Shown piece by piece: positions 13,801 through 28,417 of a DNA stretch of 64,000 nucleotides (position 1 is its first letter; each line of letters opens with the position of its first letter). The notes beneath the pieces are model-generated. The model ran no database searches. It was not told the origin of the DNA and worked only from the letters and a program-made list of their open reading frames with translations. This stretch comes from Bullera alba (Eukaryota; Basidiomycota; Tremellomycetes; Tremellales; Bulleraceae). The stretch is from the NCBI GenBank assembly GCA_001600095.1, contig BCIX01000001.1, positions 7,713,198 to 7,777,197 on the forward strand. Reading direction: 5' to 3'. The translations under genes were made by a program, and so were the position numbers.

Positions 13801-15406
13801 CATCGAGAATTTGATCATGACCGCTCCGAGGATAAAGACCAAGGAGACGTACAGCACAATATCTGATGCGACACAACCGATTGTGGTGGAATCGACGAAA
13901 CCAACTTGGATGACATCCGACATGCACTGAGCGTATTGTGTCAGGCCGGCTCGTTCGATGTAAGCGGTGATATCTTGTCCAGCAAATGTCTCGTTTCTCG
14001 TCATGAGCGTGTTGAAGAAAGACGGCCATTGAACTTGAGTCGAGTCGAGCCATAGGAGAAGGTTGAAGTCGAGGACGGATTGCTTGTACACTGCCAAGTT
14101 TCGCTGGGGGTTCTTGACCATGTCCCAAGTGTAGTAGATCTGGGCCGTTGGAGCTATAGCACTAAGCTGCGATCTGGCCGTGTTGCTGGTATGACAGTTT
14201 ATCGCCTCGGAATAGCCCGTCTTGTTGATAGCGGACGTTCCATTCTGATCGTGCAGGTTGCAAGGAAAGTACCAGCCCATCTCGCCGTTCGAGTTGGTGT
14301 TGATACCAGTGCCAACAGCCGGAGTGATGACGCCTCGGCAGTGTTGGTTGACTTTCTGGAACATGAAACTGGCATCCTTGCCGCCAGCTTGCCATTCGTC
14401 CATGTATAGGGGGTTGGTCGATCCATTGAAGAAGGTGCCGGCTGCAGGGTGGTTCCATCTGGCGAACTCGTAGTCGTACCCGTTGATGATCAGGGAGACA
14501 GAATTCGCCTCTCCCCCACGAATTCTAAGTGCTTGCTCACCACAGACCGTTTGGGTGAAACCGAAAGTAAGGAAACCGACCAGAGCCATAAGGGTGGCAC
14601 AGATCGACACGATACCGATCTTCTCCCTCCATGCTCTCTGGGCCTCGGGTGTACGCTTGCCGAATACGTTTCTCAAGATGAACCCGGGAATCCAGCAAGT
14701 GATGATGAAACAGTACACCATCCAAGCGTCCTTTGGTCCCGGGGCGAAATTTCCCAAACATCCCAGCTTCTCTTCGCCGTCCTTCGGAGGTCCACCGGCA
14801 CCAGCCCTGTTGGATTGAACTCCGTTTGGTGGTTGCCTGGGTGTGGCACGCGAGGCTTTCCTTCGCAAAGTGGCGCTGCGTTTGAAGATGTTCAAGCCAG
14901 ATTGCTGATCGGCCTCGTCGGTTTCTCTGGCCAGCAATGATTTTCCACGTCGCAGGTTGGCGCCACCGCTTCGCTGGTTGTACGGTTGGTTTCCAGTGGC
15001 TACGTGTTGTCAGATCTTGAGCGTCCTGCAATGCCACAAAACACTTACACGAGGGCATCACGTTCATCTCATCTTGAGCGGCATGTTCTCGATAGTGCCA
15101 CAATCTATGTCCCGGGTCGATCCTTTCTCTTTCCGGCCTGACCATGCTCTTCTTCCTCCTAACATCGGCTCCGTTGGACGACGAAAAGCCTTGTGGGTTT
15201 GAGGTGCCCGCGTCGACAAATCCCTCATCGTAGTTGAGAGCGTACTTGGCATCGGAAGTGTTCGTGGTGACCGGTTCTAAGGAGTTTTTCGAGTTATAGC
15301 CCTTGTTAGGTGGCCTGGGCGGAGTGTCGGACCTAGATGGCGCTCGTCTGGAAGGGGGGAGACTCTCCTGGAATGAGACGTTTTGGGTTGGGTGAGGACG
15401 AGCCAT
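10822..15406 (-). CDS. CHS3: Class IV chitin synthase
   Basis: Membrane glycosyltransferase (family GT2) that polymerises UDP-GlcNAc into cell-wall chitin. Five exons join in frame (15406-15049, 14999-12600, 12540-11631, 11614-10894, 10839-10822) into 1,468 residues. The start is a disordered Ser/Arg-rich cytosolic region. Two membrane spans follow ([36 protein letters not shown]), then the luminal cytochrome-b5-like region typical of class IV ([20 protein letters not shown]), and another span near [19 protein letters not shown]. The catalytic part has [21 protein letters not shown] and the product-binding QRRRW, then a membrane cluster. The C-terminus is a 245-residue Ser/Gln-rich tail, longer than in yeast Chs3, which ends shortly after the last spans. 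Class IV enzymes make chitin that can be deacetylated to chitosan; their trafficking usually needs Chs4/Chs7-like partners. Confidence 0.97.
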
Positions 15407-16922
15407 GATGTAGAATTAAAATCAGGTATATGGTGGGTTCAAGGGAACGGCGGTGCGACGAGTGTGTTTAGAACATGTCTACGTCGGGGAGGGGNTGAGG
15501 GATTGTTGACTCCGATACGCTCTGAGGTGATGGTTAGCAAGTGATCTTCAGTTGCGAAGAGCGGATTGAGTTTTGAAGTCTGTGCACTGTTGATGATGGG
15601 TTCAAATGACTCACAGAGCTGTGTCAATGGGATATCCAAAGGAGGTCCAAGTGCTTACACGCTTGGCTTCCTGGTGCGTCGATTGCCCGAGCTATCCACA
15701 ACACTGAGCTTTGCCAACGATAACAGCAGATGACCGATTTCAAGTTGGACGATATGGACGAGGCTGTGTTACGATGTTATTTTTTCCTGCCGTCGGCGCG
15801 TGGTTTGGTTGCGTTGGAATCGTCGAGTTTGGGCCGTCGTGGTGACTTTGGTAGAGCAGTACTGATGCGACCCCGATGAATTCTGCTATGTCGAGGCTGT
15901 GGATGGTCTTGCCGATGATCTGGGATGTGGGATGGACGATGTGAACCTTAGTATGTGACCTACGCTTGTGTCCACTGTCCAGCCAAGCAGGTCGAGGGGA
16001 ATGCGGCTGGCGAGGACCAGCACCGGAATCGAAAAGGGCACAAGCTGGGCTAAAAAGAATTGGAAAGGCGCGCGCAACGGGGGTGTATTCCGCACGCCTT
16101 TCAGCTCTGAATGTGGCAGGTCAGGGTAAATCAGCTGATTCCAGGGTGGTGACGCTCCGGTGGCGACAGACCTCGACAGACGCACAAAGCTTTGATCCCG
16201 TTTCACCATGCCAAACAAACAAAACGTGCCCTGAAATATGAGGGGAAGAATTAGGCGAAGGGATTGGATCCGAAACGCGCGGAGCGTGCCTATTGTGTGC
16301 TCCGACTAGTGGAGAACGCCGCCTGAGGGCGATTCGCCACACTCGGAAAAGATCGGTCCAAAGCCGTGTCGACGTGGTTTACGTAAACCTAGATACAAAG
16401 GGTGGGTCGGATCAGTTTTTTATCTGATAACGGAGCGAATTTAATGCTCGTCCTCCCTCCTCCCCTCTCCTGCCCTCGGCCCCACCTCTGGCCTCCGTCT
16501 CGCTCCGCCTCCTCCTCCCTCTCATCCTCTCGCTGTTCGCTACTCGCCTCATCCCGGTCAAACCCTGAGATCGGTTGAAGAAAGGACACTCACTCTCTGT
16601 CGACCCTCTGCTCTACATGCGGTCCTGTGGGCGACACATTCTCCCGTTTATCTGATTAGGAAACCGCTTATTCCCACCCTCACCGAAACCGAGTCAACCA
16701 CGAGGTGGACGACAGGGGGAGGAGCGAGTCCCGGGCGGGGATATTTGCACCACCGAAATTAAAAGATCCGAACGAGGACCCAAACTGCTTGCGAGGGCGA
16801 AATACATGACTTATAGAGGCAGCAGGTGTATTCGTCAGTCCGGTCAGTGACCATCTTCATCCTCTGTACCTACTCCATCGACGTTGGCTTGTAATCTCCA
16901 TGGCTAGAGGCTGACGTCCAAC
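15407..16922. promoter_or_regulatory. Long divergent intergenic region, chitin synthase / zinc-cluster factor
   Basis: No coding frame is convincing in these 1.5 kb. There is an N at 15495. A strongly pyrimidine-rich block (about 16448-16530) is typical of fungal promoters. The length suggests complex regulation or a long leader for one of the genes, probably the transcription factor. Confidence 0.45.
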
Positions 16923-19900
16923 ATGTACCCTTATCCCAATCAGATCATCTATCCGCCTCAACCACAATATCAACCAACGATCACGACATACCCGCCGCCG
17001 ACAACATCCTCCCCCTTCCCATCACCGTTCGTCCGTCAACACTCCTTCCCGCCAAACACTCCGGCATACCTCTCGCATGCATCATCGCCGATACAGCAAA
17101 CCATCATGAGCACACCCACGAACCACACCATTCCTCAGAAGAGACACCACACTGGGGATCTCCCGGGGCCTAGCAGGAGACAGGATAGAAAGCAAAGTGT
17201 GGACAGCCATCACGCAGACGACAACGGAGGTGGTAAGAAGAAACGGGTCAGTCTGAGCTGTGCACAATGTGAGTCTCTACCCAGCCCCTACTGTCCGTAC
17301 CGCTGACATTATGAGGACAGGTGCAAAGCGCAAGCAGAAAGTAAGTCGGCCATCACGATCGAGAGTAACGTAGCTCATCATCACTCCACAGTGCAATCGG
17401 GAGTTTCCCTGTCAACACTGTGAGTTGATACACAATTGTTCGGTGGATTCTGATCTCGGATACAGGTCTCGCTCGCAAGGTGCCAGAACTCTGTGTAGGT
17501 CGATCGATGAGACGATTCAAATCGGTTCTGATCAGACTCCACAGGTTCCCTACAACCCGCAATCTAACAAGGACGCATCCTCCGGTCCAGACCCTACTAC
17601 AGCCGCTCGCCTGGACAAGCTGGAGAGTGTCATCTCCACCGTCATTCGCCATCACGGTGGTCTATGGGGCTACCCTCACATCAAGGAGTTCATGGCAGGT
17701 GAGTACCACGTTTTGAGAAACAACAAAGTGTGACTCACCAACCTGCTGCCAGCCGGTCCGTTCCAGCGACTCTTTCCATCGGCACCCTCAACGCCATCGT
17801 CCCCGCATCGCCGGTCAATAGCCCTCAGTGGAGATGCACACTTTATCAAGCCACCTGGCTCCACTGCTGCCTCCACTCCTGTACACCAAGAGGATCACAC
17901 GCACGATGCTGACATCGACCTTCATCCGGAGGATGATGGACTAGGGAAGGGTGTCGACAAAGGATGGTTGGGTGATCTCGACGGGTGAGTGGGATTACTT
18001 GGAGGAGCGAGCACGGTGCTGACTGGGATTATCAGAGGTATCCCTGAATCGGTGAGCAAAGCAGTCTTCATCGGCAAAGGCGATCCTGACCCTCCTCGCA
18101 GATGGATGGACTTGACAAAGTCAACATCAAGCTCGACATACACGGCACTCCGGCAGAAAACCTACAGAGACTGATCACTGACTGCGGAGTTTCGCCTCAC
18201 AAGGTGAGATATCCTCGTCTGTTTCTGTGATCCTCCTGACATCGTGCATAGGTTGCCGAGCTGGTCCAAGAGCTCCCTCCGAAAGCTTTCGCAGACAAGA
18301 TAGTCGACTGGTTCTTCTCTGGGTTCAACTACGTCCGGTACCCTATCGACGAGAGGTTGTTCAGAATATGTGCGTCAAGGAGGCGTTTATGCCTTCTGGC
18401 CTCGGCTGACTGGATCTTGCATTCTTAGCCTACGAGGACCTATACAACAAGTCGACTTCAGTGGACCCTTCAAACGTTCGAGCGCTACCCCTCGTCTTCA
18501 TCGTCTTGGCTATGGCCGTGAGGCTTGCACCGGAGGAGTGGGCCGGCGATGAGCAGACTCGGAAGCTGTCGAGTTTACGGATGTACTGGTCATGTGGGTC
18601 AGCTTGCACCGAGTTGGGCTCGTAGCTGACTGGTATCCCAGCTCGAAGAAGTATTCTGATCGCTACAGCTGTTCAGTCCGAATCTATCGAACTGGTGGTC
18701 ACGAGACTTCTGGTGAGTCCACAGGATCGGCTTTCTGAGGCCCACGCTTACTGGCCTTTAGTCTGCGATGTACCTCGTCCTCATCCACGACAGGCGTCTG
18801 ACCGAATGTTGGTCGCAGCTAGGTGCCTCGTTGAGGACGGCTCAGGCCATTGGGCTTCATCGGGACGGCACGAAGTTGGGTTTAGAGTGAGTCTACTTAG
18901 CTCCACCGGGCCCTGGAGTTTAGCTCATCCTTCCCTCAGTCCCTTCCAGACGGAATACAGACGGCGGCTTTGGAGCTACCTCTATCACGCAGACAAGCTG
19001 TGAGTACTTTGCCAGGTATATTTTGTTCCTCGCTAATATCGAGTAGATACAGCTTGGTATTGGGACGACCGCCCAGTATCTCAGATAGTTATGCAGATGC
19101 CCTGTGAGCCGAAGCGTTGCCTGTTGGACTGGGTGACAGCTCTGACGCCTATCCAGCCCACCCTCGAATGTCGAATTGTCCGAATTCAACACCTCGTTCG
19201 AGTCTACGACCAGTGAGTCTTAGCTAAGGTATCTACTCCAGCAAGCTTGTTGTTGACTCGAAGCCCAGACGCACCTCAAGCGCGACCCCTGTCTGAGCCC
19301 ACCGGGGCGACTTTCCTCATCCTCAGAATGCAGTTGGCCAAAATCATTGGCAAAGTCGTGCACCACTTCCAGAAACTGGATGAGCCAGCTCAATACTCGG
19401 ATGTCGAGGGATTGCAACGAGAGCTGGAGGCGTTCATCGATAGCCTGCCTCCTCATTTCAGGATGTACCAGCCAGACAAGTCGAAAGATGCCAGTGAGTG
19501 GTAACTGCCAGAGCATCAATTACAACCGCGCTTACGCTCACGCAGGCTTGTTCTGGCTACCTGTCCATCGATTCATGCTCTTGACCGAGATTCTTGTCAC
19601 TACTATCATACTTCACGTGAGTAACATGATATTAAGAACTTGAATCATGCTGACAACAACCCAAGCGCCCTTGGTTGTTGCGGAAGCTATCGTCGAATCG
19701 ATACGCTGCATCGCGAACGTCTTGTTTCGAGGCAGCAAAGCTCGACTTTCAAATCAGGCAAGAGTTCCAGAGAGAGGTGCCGGATTTCCGGCTCTTTGCG
19801 GTTACTGGTCAATTCAAGATGTTCAACAGTGCCATGATCGCTGGTATCTCGGCTATCATCGATCCCAGAGGTCCAGACGGCGATCAAATGCGACAAATCT

Positions 19901-20908
19901 TGACGACGTTCTTGGAGCAGAACCCCTGGCACGAGGTTGCAACAAAAGACGAAACGACGCGGAAAGAGGTTCAGATCGTGAGCGGTTTCTGGATCTGCAT
20001 CGCAATGCACATGCTGACATGGACCTAGATACACACACTATCGAGGAGAGCTGTTCAGATCTACGAAGACTCGCTTGGGCCCAACGAACACAATGCCCAT
20101 GAGAAGGATTCGGCTGCGCTTCTACTGGCTCTCAGACAGTCGGATGGACCTGGATCTCTTCATCGGGGATTGAAGGATGGCCCTCAGACACGATCTCTGA
20201 ACGGCATGAACAAAGGCTGGATGAGCCTAGTCAATCCGCTTGGAGGGGTTCTGCCCGTCAATGTTGGCTCGGGTGTTCATCAAAGTCCTGCCAGCTCAGC
20301 CGGACAGGAAGACGACCATTCTCAGCGTCTGTGAGTTGTCGCTTCCCATCCACCCGTTGCGGCGCTAACGGCATTCAGGCTGGATCACTGGTTGAACACC
20401 AATACCTCTCTCGCTGTTGGTTCCCTGAGCAGCATCGTTCCGCCTATGGACAGCTCCGGTCTGTATCCCTCGCAATCCAGTCTCTCGCTCGGTGCGGGAC
20501 CAAGCCTCAACCCGATCCCTTTCCAGGGGACGTTTCCAGGCACGCCGTCGGTCTCTCTCAATACGCAGAACAATTGGTCCGACGAGCTCAACACCACACG
20601 GGGCAGCGTGCTCAATACCGATTACTTCACTGGTCCCGGGAGTGTAGGTCCGATGCCACCCCAATTTGGGAACATAGGCCCCGCGATTGAGAATATGGCC
20701 TTGGGAACGGGCACAATCGGTACCGGCACAGGTGCCGAGGGCGAGAACAGCGATGAGTACTGGAATGCCCTGATCGACGGTGAGTAGGGCGTGCCCCGTG
20801 GTAGTCAAGAGCAAGAATGGCGCTGATTCTTGCACAACAGGTATACTTGGTACAACCGGCGGTACCGATCTGCCTCCTGCCTCGACGCCGCAACAGAACG
20901 GGAATTAA
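16923..20908 (+). CDS. Zn2Cys6 binuclear-cluster transcription factor
   Basis: Nuclear DNA-binding regulator of the Gal4 type. The N-terminal 90 residues are Pro/Tyr/Gln-rich. A basic GGGKKKRVSLS then leads into the cluster CAQC-AKRKQK-CNREFPCQHC-LARKVPELC, which fits C-x2-C-x6-C-x5-C-x2-C-x8-C. The cluster is split over four exons, three of them tiny (17321-17340, 17392-17419, 17466-17494). A linker with a short coiled coil follows (AARLDKLESVISTVIRHHGG). The fungal-specific middle homology domain comes next: LYNKSTSVDPSNVRALPLVF, LGASLRTAQAIGLHRDG and RRRLWSYLYHADKL. The C-terminus is Ser/Gly/Asn-rich and likely an activation domain, ending at PQQNGN. There are more than twelve exons. The target genes cannot be told from sequence. 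Confidence 0.92.
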
Positions 20909-21054
20909 TCTGGACTGGCCAAGATGAAACGCATAACGATGACCTTGATTAGACGTAGATGGTATGCATGCTATGTACAGCTATATACAGGCGGGTGCCG
21001 TGCCGATGCTGTCGTCCAGTGTCTGACCAGGTGTGACACGATCATTCTATAAAT

Positions 21055-24000
21055 CTAGCTTAAGAACTTCTGCAGGCTGTTCTTTGTCCCAGCGTCCGCT
21101 TTGTCCCAGTACGGGCCCAAGCCGACACTCTGCGCTCGTGTCAGAACGTCGATAACGTAGCCCTTCAGTGGCACGCGATATGCTGGGTCGCTATCTTCCA
21201 GGGTGACCCTTCTGGCGCCCTCGGGTGTTCCTGAGGATATCATGAGCGCTGCCCTTCCGGTAGACAACGTCAACTTACCGTCGATTTCTGCCCACTCGGT
21301 CGAATGCTCGTCTTTCCACGGTCGGACAGATGATCTGGATTTGTAAGTTGCTGTACACGGGACTCAGTGTGTTCACTCACTCCACTCCGGTAGCTGGGTC
21401 TACGCTGGCCGCAAGCTCGCCAAGGACGTCGAGGAATATGTTCACTGCAGACGATGATAAGCCGATGGGCTCGGTCCAAGTATAGTGTTGGACTCACTGA
21501 ACTCTCCATCCAGCCTTTCGAGTATTTGCGTGTTTCCCTGCTTATGATCAGAGCTGTTCACTGCCATGCGCCGTCCGCACTCACCGTTGTCAGCAGACTG
21601 CCGGCGGCCATAGCGACAGCCTTCCTCATTCTGGCTTCACCAACATAGTCAAAGTTGCGCCAGAGGGCGTCCAAGATTTGTTCCAACATCTTCTGTCCGT
21701 CCATCCCCTGTCTTCTAGCAGCCTCGGCGACCACCTGAAGGAACCCATTGGCATCGGCGAGCGCGATCCGCGATAGGATCTCGAGATACGAAGCCAAGAT
21801 GAGACCCGAAGCCTTGTCGTCTTCCAGCGAAGTAACGATATGTTGGAAGATCCCGGCCTCGACGAGAACTGGAGCTAGGGCGTTGAGCGGGGAGACCCTG
21901 ATCAGGAGCGATACAGTGGATAACAACCGCCTGACAGAGTCGGCATTTGTCTTGCTCGCTCCTAACGCCTTGCCTAGAGTGTTGCAGATGGCTGCTCCGT
22001 GTGTCTGAGACGGCGCGTCAGCTTGCGGCTTCCAATGCAAGCTCATGATGTACACTGACCTGAAGTAAACCAGGAGCGTCCAGTAAGAGATACGAGTCGA
22101 GCAGAGAAAGCAATTTCGGCAGTATGTCCATGTTGTCCCCGAGAATGCCCAATAGACCAGGCAGGATTCTCACCAGACCTGTCTCCCTAGCAGGCTGGTA
22201 TGGCGACACTGCATTGTACAAACTCGCTTGCCACCTGGCGCAAGTCAGTGACAGCCCAACACACCAGTCAGCGTCAAGACTCACAGGTCAAGACCATCCT
22301 CCTCGAAGAAATCCTTGGCGGGAGGAACGAGACTCTCCTCGATCAGCGGGATGACCAAATCCATCAGCTGCCCGGACGAGTCTTTGGCAGCCTGCATTAA
22401 TGATCAAGATCAGCCAGGGCCGGCTCGTGTAGCAATAAAACGCACCGAAACGATTTTTGTCGTCAGAACAACAAGCGAGGCTTTGAACAGCCACTCGCCC
22501 TCGAGACCCGAGGCTCCGTGCCCTGTATGCGGTCAGCGAAAGTGATCGAGAACATGACTCCAAGCAACTTACAGAGACCTGGGATTGCGTGACCTAAGCT
22601 TGGCAAGAATGGCAGCATCTGGCCGAGGTTTATGTCAGTGAGGTATAATAGGTTCGAGCAGTTCGCTAACTCACCTTCTCTCCAGATCGCTCGATCACGA
22701 CGCCGATAGCATCGTTGACATATCGCTTCCCGTCAAGCGTACTGGCTTCTCCCAAGAGCTTGATGCTACCGGGCATCAGCTGAAAGCGATCAGAGGAGCG
22801 CCATGCGGGCTCACAGTTCTTCGGTGGTGCGTTGCAGATGAGGCAGGAAGTAACCTATGTCCAGCTCCCAGAGCTACACCTTATCAGTATCACATCAAGA
22901 CTCAGAAATCGTACTCACATCAACACACTCCTTCGTGGCTACTGCGGCGCTAAGCTGGACTGCTCGATCTGTCGATTCGCTTCGATCGGCCAGAAGATGT
23001 GTCAAGATCTGCCACACAATGTCCAACTTGGCGCTCTCTTCGTCAGACGTGACCCACTGGCCGATCAGCCAAGCCAGCCTGCGTTTCAGGATGCGCAATC
23101 TGGTGGAGGTCAGCAATGTTCACGTCTTTGATTCGAAGAGCATACAATGGTTGTGACTGGCCTAGCCAGTTGCCGGTCCCGCTTAAGAAGGCATTGAAGT
23201 CGACACCTCCATAAGAGCTCAGAGACCTGCTCAGTCTGCCCATAGCGCAATAGAGCGACTCTCGTCTCAAGATAGCGGGCAGATCCGTTGGTGGTGATGC
23301 TGACAAACGGTCAGCGATCGACACTGGTGATCATCGCAACGCACCCTCAGCTTCGGCTAGCAGTCGCAACATCTCCGGTTCTATCACTTTGTTCTCCTTC
23401 GGTATATGTCGACAGGCGTTATTTAGAGCTATCAACACACGCTCGGCGCAAGGCTGCAGATTGATCAGATAGGTCCACCCAGACGAGGCAGTCACTCACC
23501 CTGAACTCATACGCCCAAGCTTCCTCGTCTATTGATTCTCTTGTGAGCCACTCTTCGGGTTCATCCTCCAATCCCTCCAGATCGGTAGATGTGAGTGGCA
23601 GCAATTTGTCTATGAGTAGATGGAAGGCCGTGAGGATGAATTGCGGAGTAAAGACTGTTGTAGTTTAGCTTGCGATGTACATGATCCATGAGTCGGTTAC
23701 AGCTACACTTACTGTCGGGGTGATCGAAAGCCAGGATAGGTAGGATATCTTTGAATAGCAGCAATCCCAGTAGCAGGAATCGCTTTGGATAGGGGACCTC
23801 AGGGGAATCTTTGAATTTTGAAATTCAGTCGTCTTTCAATGACGGCTTTTCTCACTCACCATCGTCTGCTATGGCACCGTCACTGCCTGCCATGACACCG
23901 CCGACTTCACTCCACCACCATCCTATACCGGTCGTTGCGCCATCGAGCTTGCAGAATGTCTTTGGATCCGTTCCGATCATAGACCGCCACCATTTGCCGA

Positions 24001-25139
24001 TTGCTCTGAGGTGCTTGACTAGCGACTGCAAAACTCTAGTAACATCGCCCTGCGAGCCGTTCGATGCCTGTGGGATCAAGCGCAAACGATGGGCTTGGAT
24101 GATAGGTGCGTAGTGAACGGAGTGCTGTACCAGGGTCCGAATCTGAGGATGTCGTTAGAATCGATTATGCACCGTATGAGGGGATGCTCTCACACGCTGA
24201 ACTGCTTCTTCAGACTGCAAACCCTTTGCCTTGGTCCAGTTCCATGAGCAAAATCGGGCGAGAATCCTGACATGATGAGCTCGAAGATACAGCAAGGAGC
24301 GCCGTCCACTCACTTGAATGAATATCGCCCGGCTTCCCCAATCACCCAATCGCTGTCTCCGTTCTGCTCTCGGTGTGCCCAGATCTCGAGAATCCGTCCT
24401 ACAGGTCCCACAAACATATCCTCGAACGTCTTCATGACTTGAGCTCCCGCTGTGAGCTTGACCGTCTTCCACTCCTTGACTAGAGCATTGACAGTCCAAA
24501 GTGTGTTGAGAAGTAATGTGGCGGTGTTTGAAGAGGACGGGGCGTTGGCTTCTAGTTGTGGTATGCACGTGAGAAGGGGATTGAGCAAGAGTTGGGGCAG
24601 GTTGGGAAAGTTCTTAGGCAGTTCTATTCTAGCCACGGCGACGAGAAGCCCTAGCTGCGGTCGGGCGATCTAGGTAGTCGATGTTGGCGTCAGCCCTGGT
24701 ACAATCTCTGCGCTATCGCGGATATAGCTCACCGCTGTGTCCTCTTCCTCGAGGAAATTGAAGAGCCTCTGCCTGACCTCTGGCTTTCCAGCTTCTGGGA
24801 CCAGTCTGATAATGTAGCTGGATCAGCGTGTATTCGTTCAGATCCATGATGGCAGTGCTCACAGCTTGCTCCTCCACTTGGTTTTCAGCTCTCTCCCGGT
24901 GATGACCGAGGCCATCAGTCGCTCGAGCTTTGGCGCCGATCGGTCCGCGGCTATCTCTTGCAAAGCGAAGAATGTACCTGTTCCGATGGTTCAGACAATT
25001 CCTGACCGTGCGAGCATTCCCACCTACCTGGCTCTTTGAAACCGTTGGTGAGCACTTGCTGGTCTCGTTGGTACTGTTCATTATTGGTCGGGTTCACCAG
25101 CGAATGCACCAGTGCACGGAGGTTGCCGAGGTCCGACAT
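21055..25139 (-). CDS. KAP120: Karyopherin of the importin-11/Kap120 family
   Basis: Nuclear transport receptor made of HEAT repeats that binds Ran-GTP through its N-terminus. The first exons give an importin-beta N-terminal domain: LVNPTNNEQYQRDQQVLTNG, ALQEIAADRSAPKLERLMAS, ITGRELKTKWRSK. Family-specific signatures follow: NFPNLPQLLLNPLL and TLWTVNALVKEWK (about 24640-24310), then LPLTSTDLEGLEDEPEEWL and RPCAERVL-like residues (about 23600-23440). KRRLAWLIGQWVTSDE near 23090 corresponds to the importin-11 signature RRRVxWLIGQW. The C-terminal repeats end in LGPYWDKADAGTKNSLQKFL. More than fifteen exons, around 1,000 residues. Yeast Kap120 imports cell-cycle and ribosome-assembly cargo; human IPO11 imports ubiquitin-conjugating enzymes. 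Cargo here is unknown. Confidence 0.9.
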
Positions 25140-25436
25140 GGCGCGGGAGAGGTATTCTGCTGAACAAGCTTGGATGACTGAAGCCTCCGATCCTTGTCAC
25201 ACGCGGTTGGTCGAGGCTGGGATGTCACATAGGATACCGAGGTTGCTGTGGTCGACTTTCCAGATTCTGAAACACGCAACGCTCAAGCGGAATCAAATTA
25301 ACACGCCCGGCGGCGATCACCGACCGCTCTGACAAAAGTTGAGTTCGCGATCATCTGCTCTCTCTTCAACGGCTACAGGTCAATATGCACAGCGTTCTCA
25401 TCTCCCTGCGTCGTCATACAGAAGCACTCACTCGCC

Positions 25437-27196
<1,760 letters not shown>

Positions 27197-28417
27197 GAGG
27201 GGACTTTCGGGGTCACGGGGAGTGTCACCGTTTGTACTGAAGATCTTCCACTTGTCATGGATTTCCGTGTAATTCCTCAGTTGGCTGACCACGCTGACTC
27301 CGGGAACATGAGCATTATCGTCGGGTCCTGCTTGACCGAAAGCTCAACGACATCTCGGTGATGTGGTCATCGCATCGCAGTCGGAAAGTGCTCCCCCAGG
27401 CATGACAGCAGGCCGAGCACCACAGTATCCTCCTTGGTCTGGGCTTCTACATCTCCGACCTCATACTGCCAATCGCAGAAAGCAAGCAGCAGGTCTGTTG
27501 ACAACGGTTCATCGAGTGGCAAACGGGCACCCTCGGGCTCACTCGGCTGTTGAATCCGATGGCCAGAGGCCCAGAGCTGCTGTCAAGCTCGCCCTGGAAT
27601 CGCGTCGCCCGACAGCTTGTTGAGCGAGCTCGGGGCGAGCTTGACATGTGTCATGCATTCCAAAGCCACAAGTCTACAAGTTCGACCTTGACTCACTGAC
27701 TCCCGGGAATCGAACAGGCTGAAAATTCCGAACTTCCGCTTATTCACGTGTTCAGTGTTCTTATCAGACCGACCAGGGAACTGATCAGCTGCCCAGCACG
27801 CACATGGAGGCACAGATTGCCGGTCAGTATTCTCAGGCCTACTAAGGCGTAGCAGGCAGCACCCGCTGAGTCCTGGCGAGTCCAGGCCATGCTATGCCAA
27901 GGGGAGACGACGTTGCGACAAGAGTTGCAGCATGTCGGAGACTCGCAAGACCGTCGTGGTCCAAGCTTCCGAGGCCCAAGGTGTATCGTAAAGATGCCAT
28001 AACGGCCGCGACTGCTCTTGGTCTCAGAACAAGTCTCGACTCTACGGGTAAGCATAATCGTCCTCCAGGGCGAAAGCTGGCGAAAGTCGCTCAGGAGTGA
28101 GGACGCTGTATGTACCCGGGGGTATCTGCAGGTGCACAATATGACATGCATCCTGCTCGCTCTATTCAAGTCTCACTGCAATGGGTATACACAACAGAAC
28201 CACCATCGAGCAGTAAAGACGCCGTCACCAGAGCAGCAAGTGCTGCGGAAATAAAAGCCGACTGGGTCAGGACAAGAAACAAAAGTCGATCAATCTCATC
28301 CTCATCATTCGACTTGATCTGTCCTTTGTCCTCCATCGTCCTCGTCGTCAGTCGTCATCCAGGCAGCCGATAAGCTTTGTGCCTGGTACATTGTCCTTCT
28401 GCCGCACCTCATTCAAC
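27197..28417. other. Gene-poor 1.2-kb intergenic region
   Basis: It lies between the TRM61 stop and the kinase start. Open frames on both strands here show no family features and have odd composition. A T-loop-like string near 27700 does not fold into a tRNA. The right-hand part, with a CT-rich block just before 28418, probably holds the promoter and leader of the kinase gene. Confidence 0.4.

Noticed and set aside
20365..20835. 156-residue minus-strand open frame
   Set aside because: Antisense to the last exons of the zinc-cluster factor, whose frame is the one continued by good splice sites.
27695..27725. T-loop-like string (minus strand GTTCGATTCC) suggesting a tRNA
   Set aside because: The flanking bases do not form the 5-bp T stem, and no D arm, anticodon arm or acceptor stem fits upstream.
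27744..28169. 141-residue open frame on the minus strand in the 1.2-kb gap
   Set aside because: Many Cys, Arg and Ser with no domain, no good splice signals and no matching neighbour function. Considered random.
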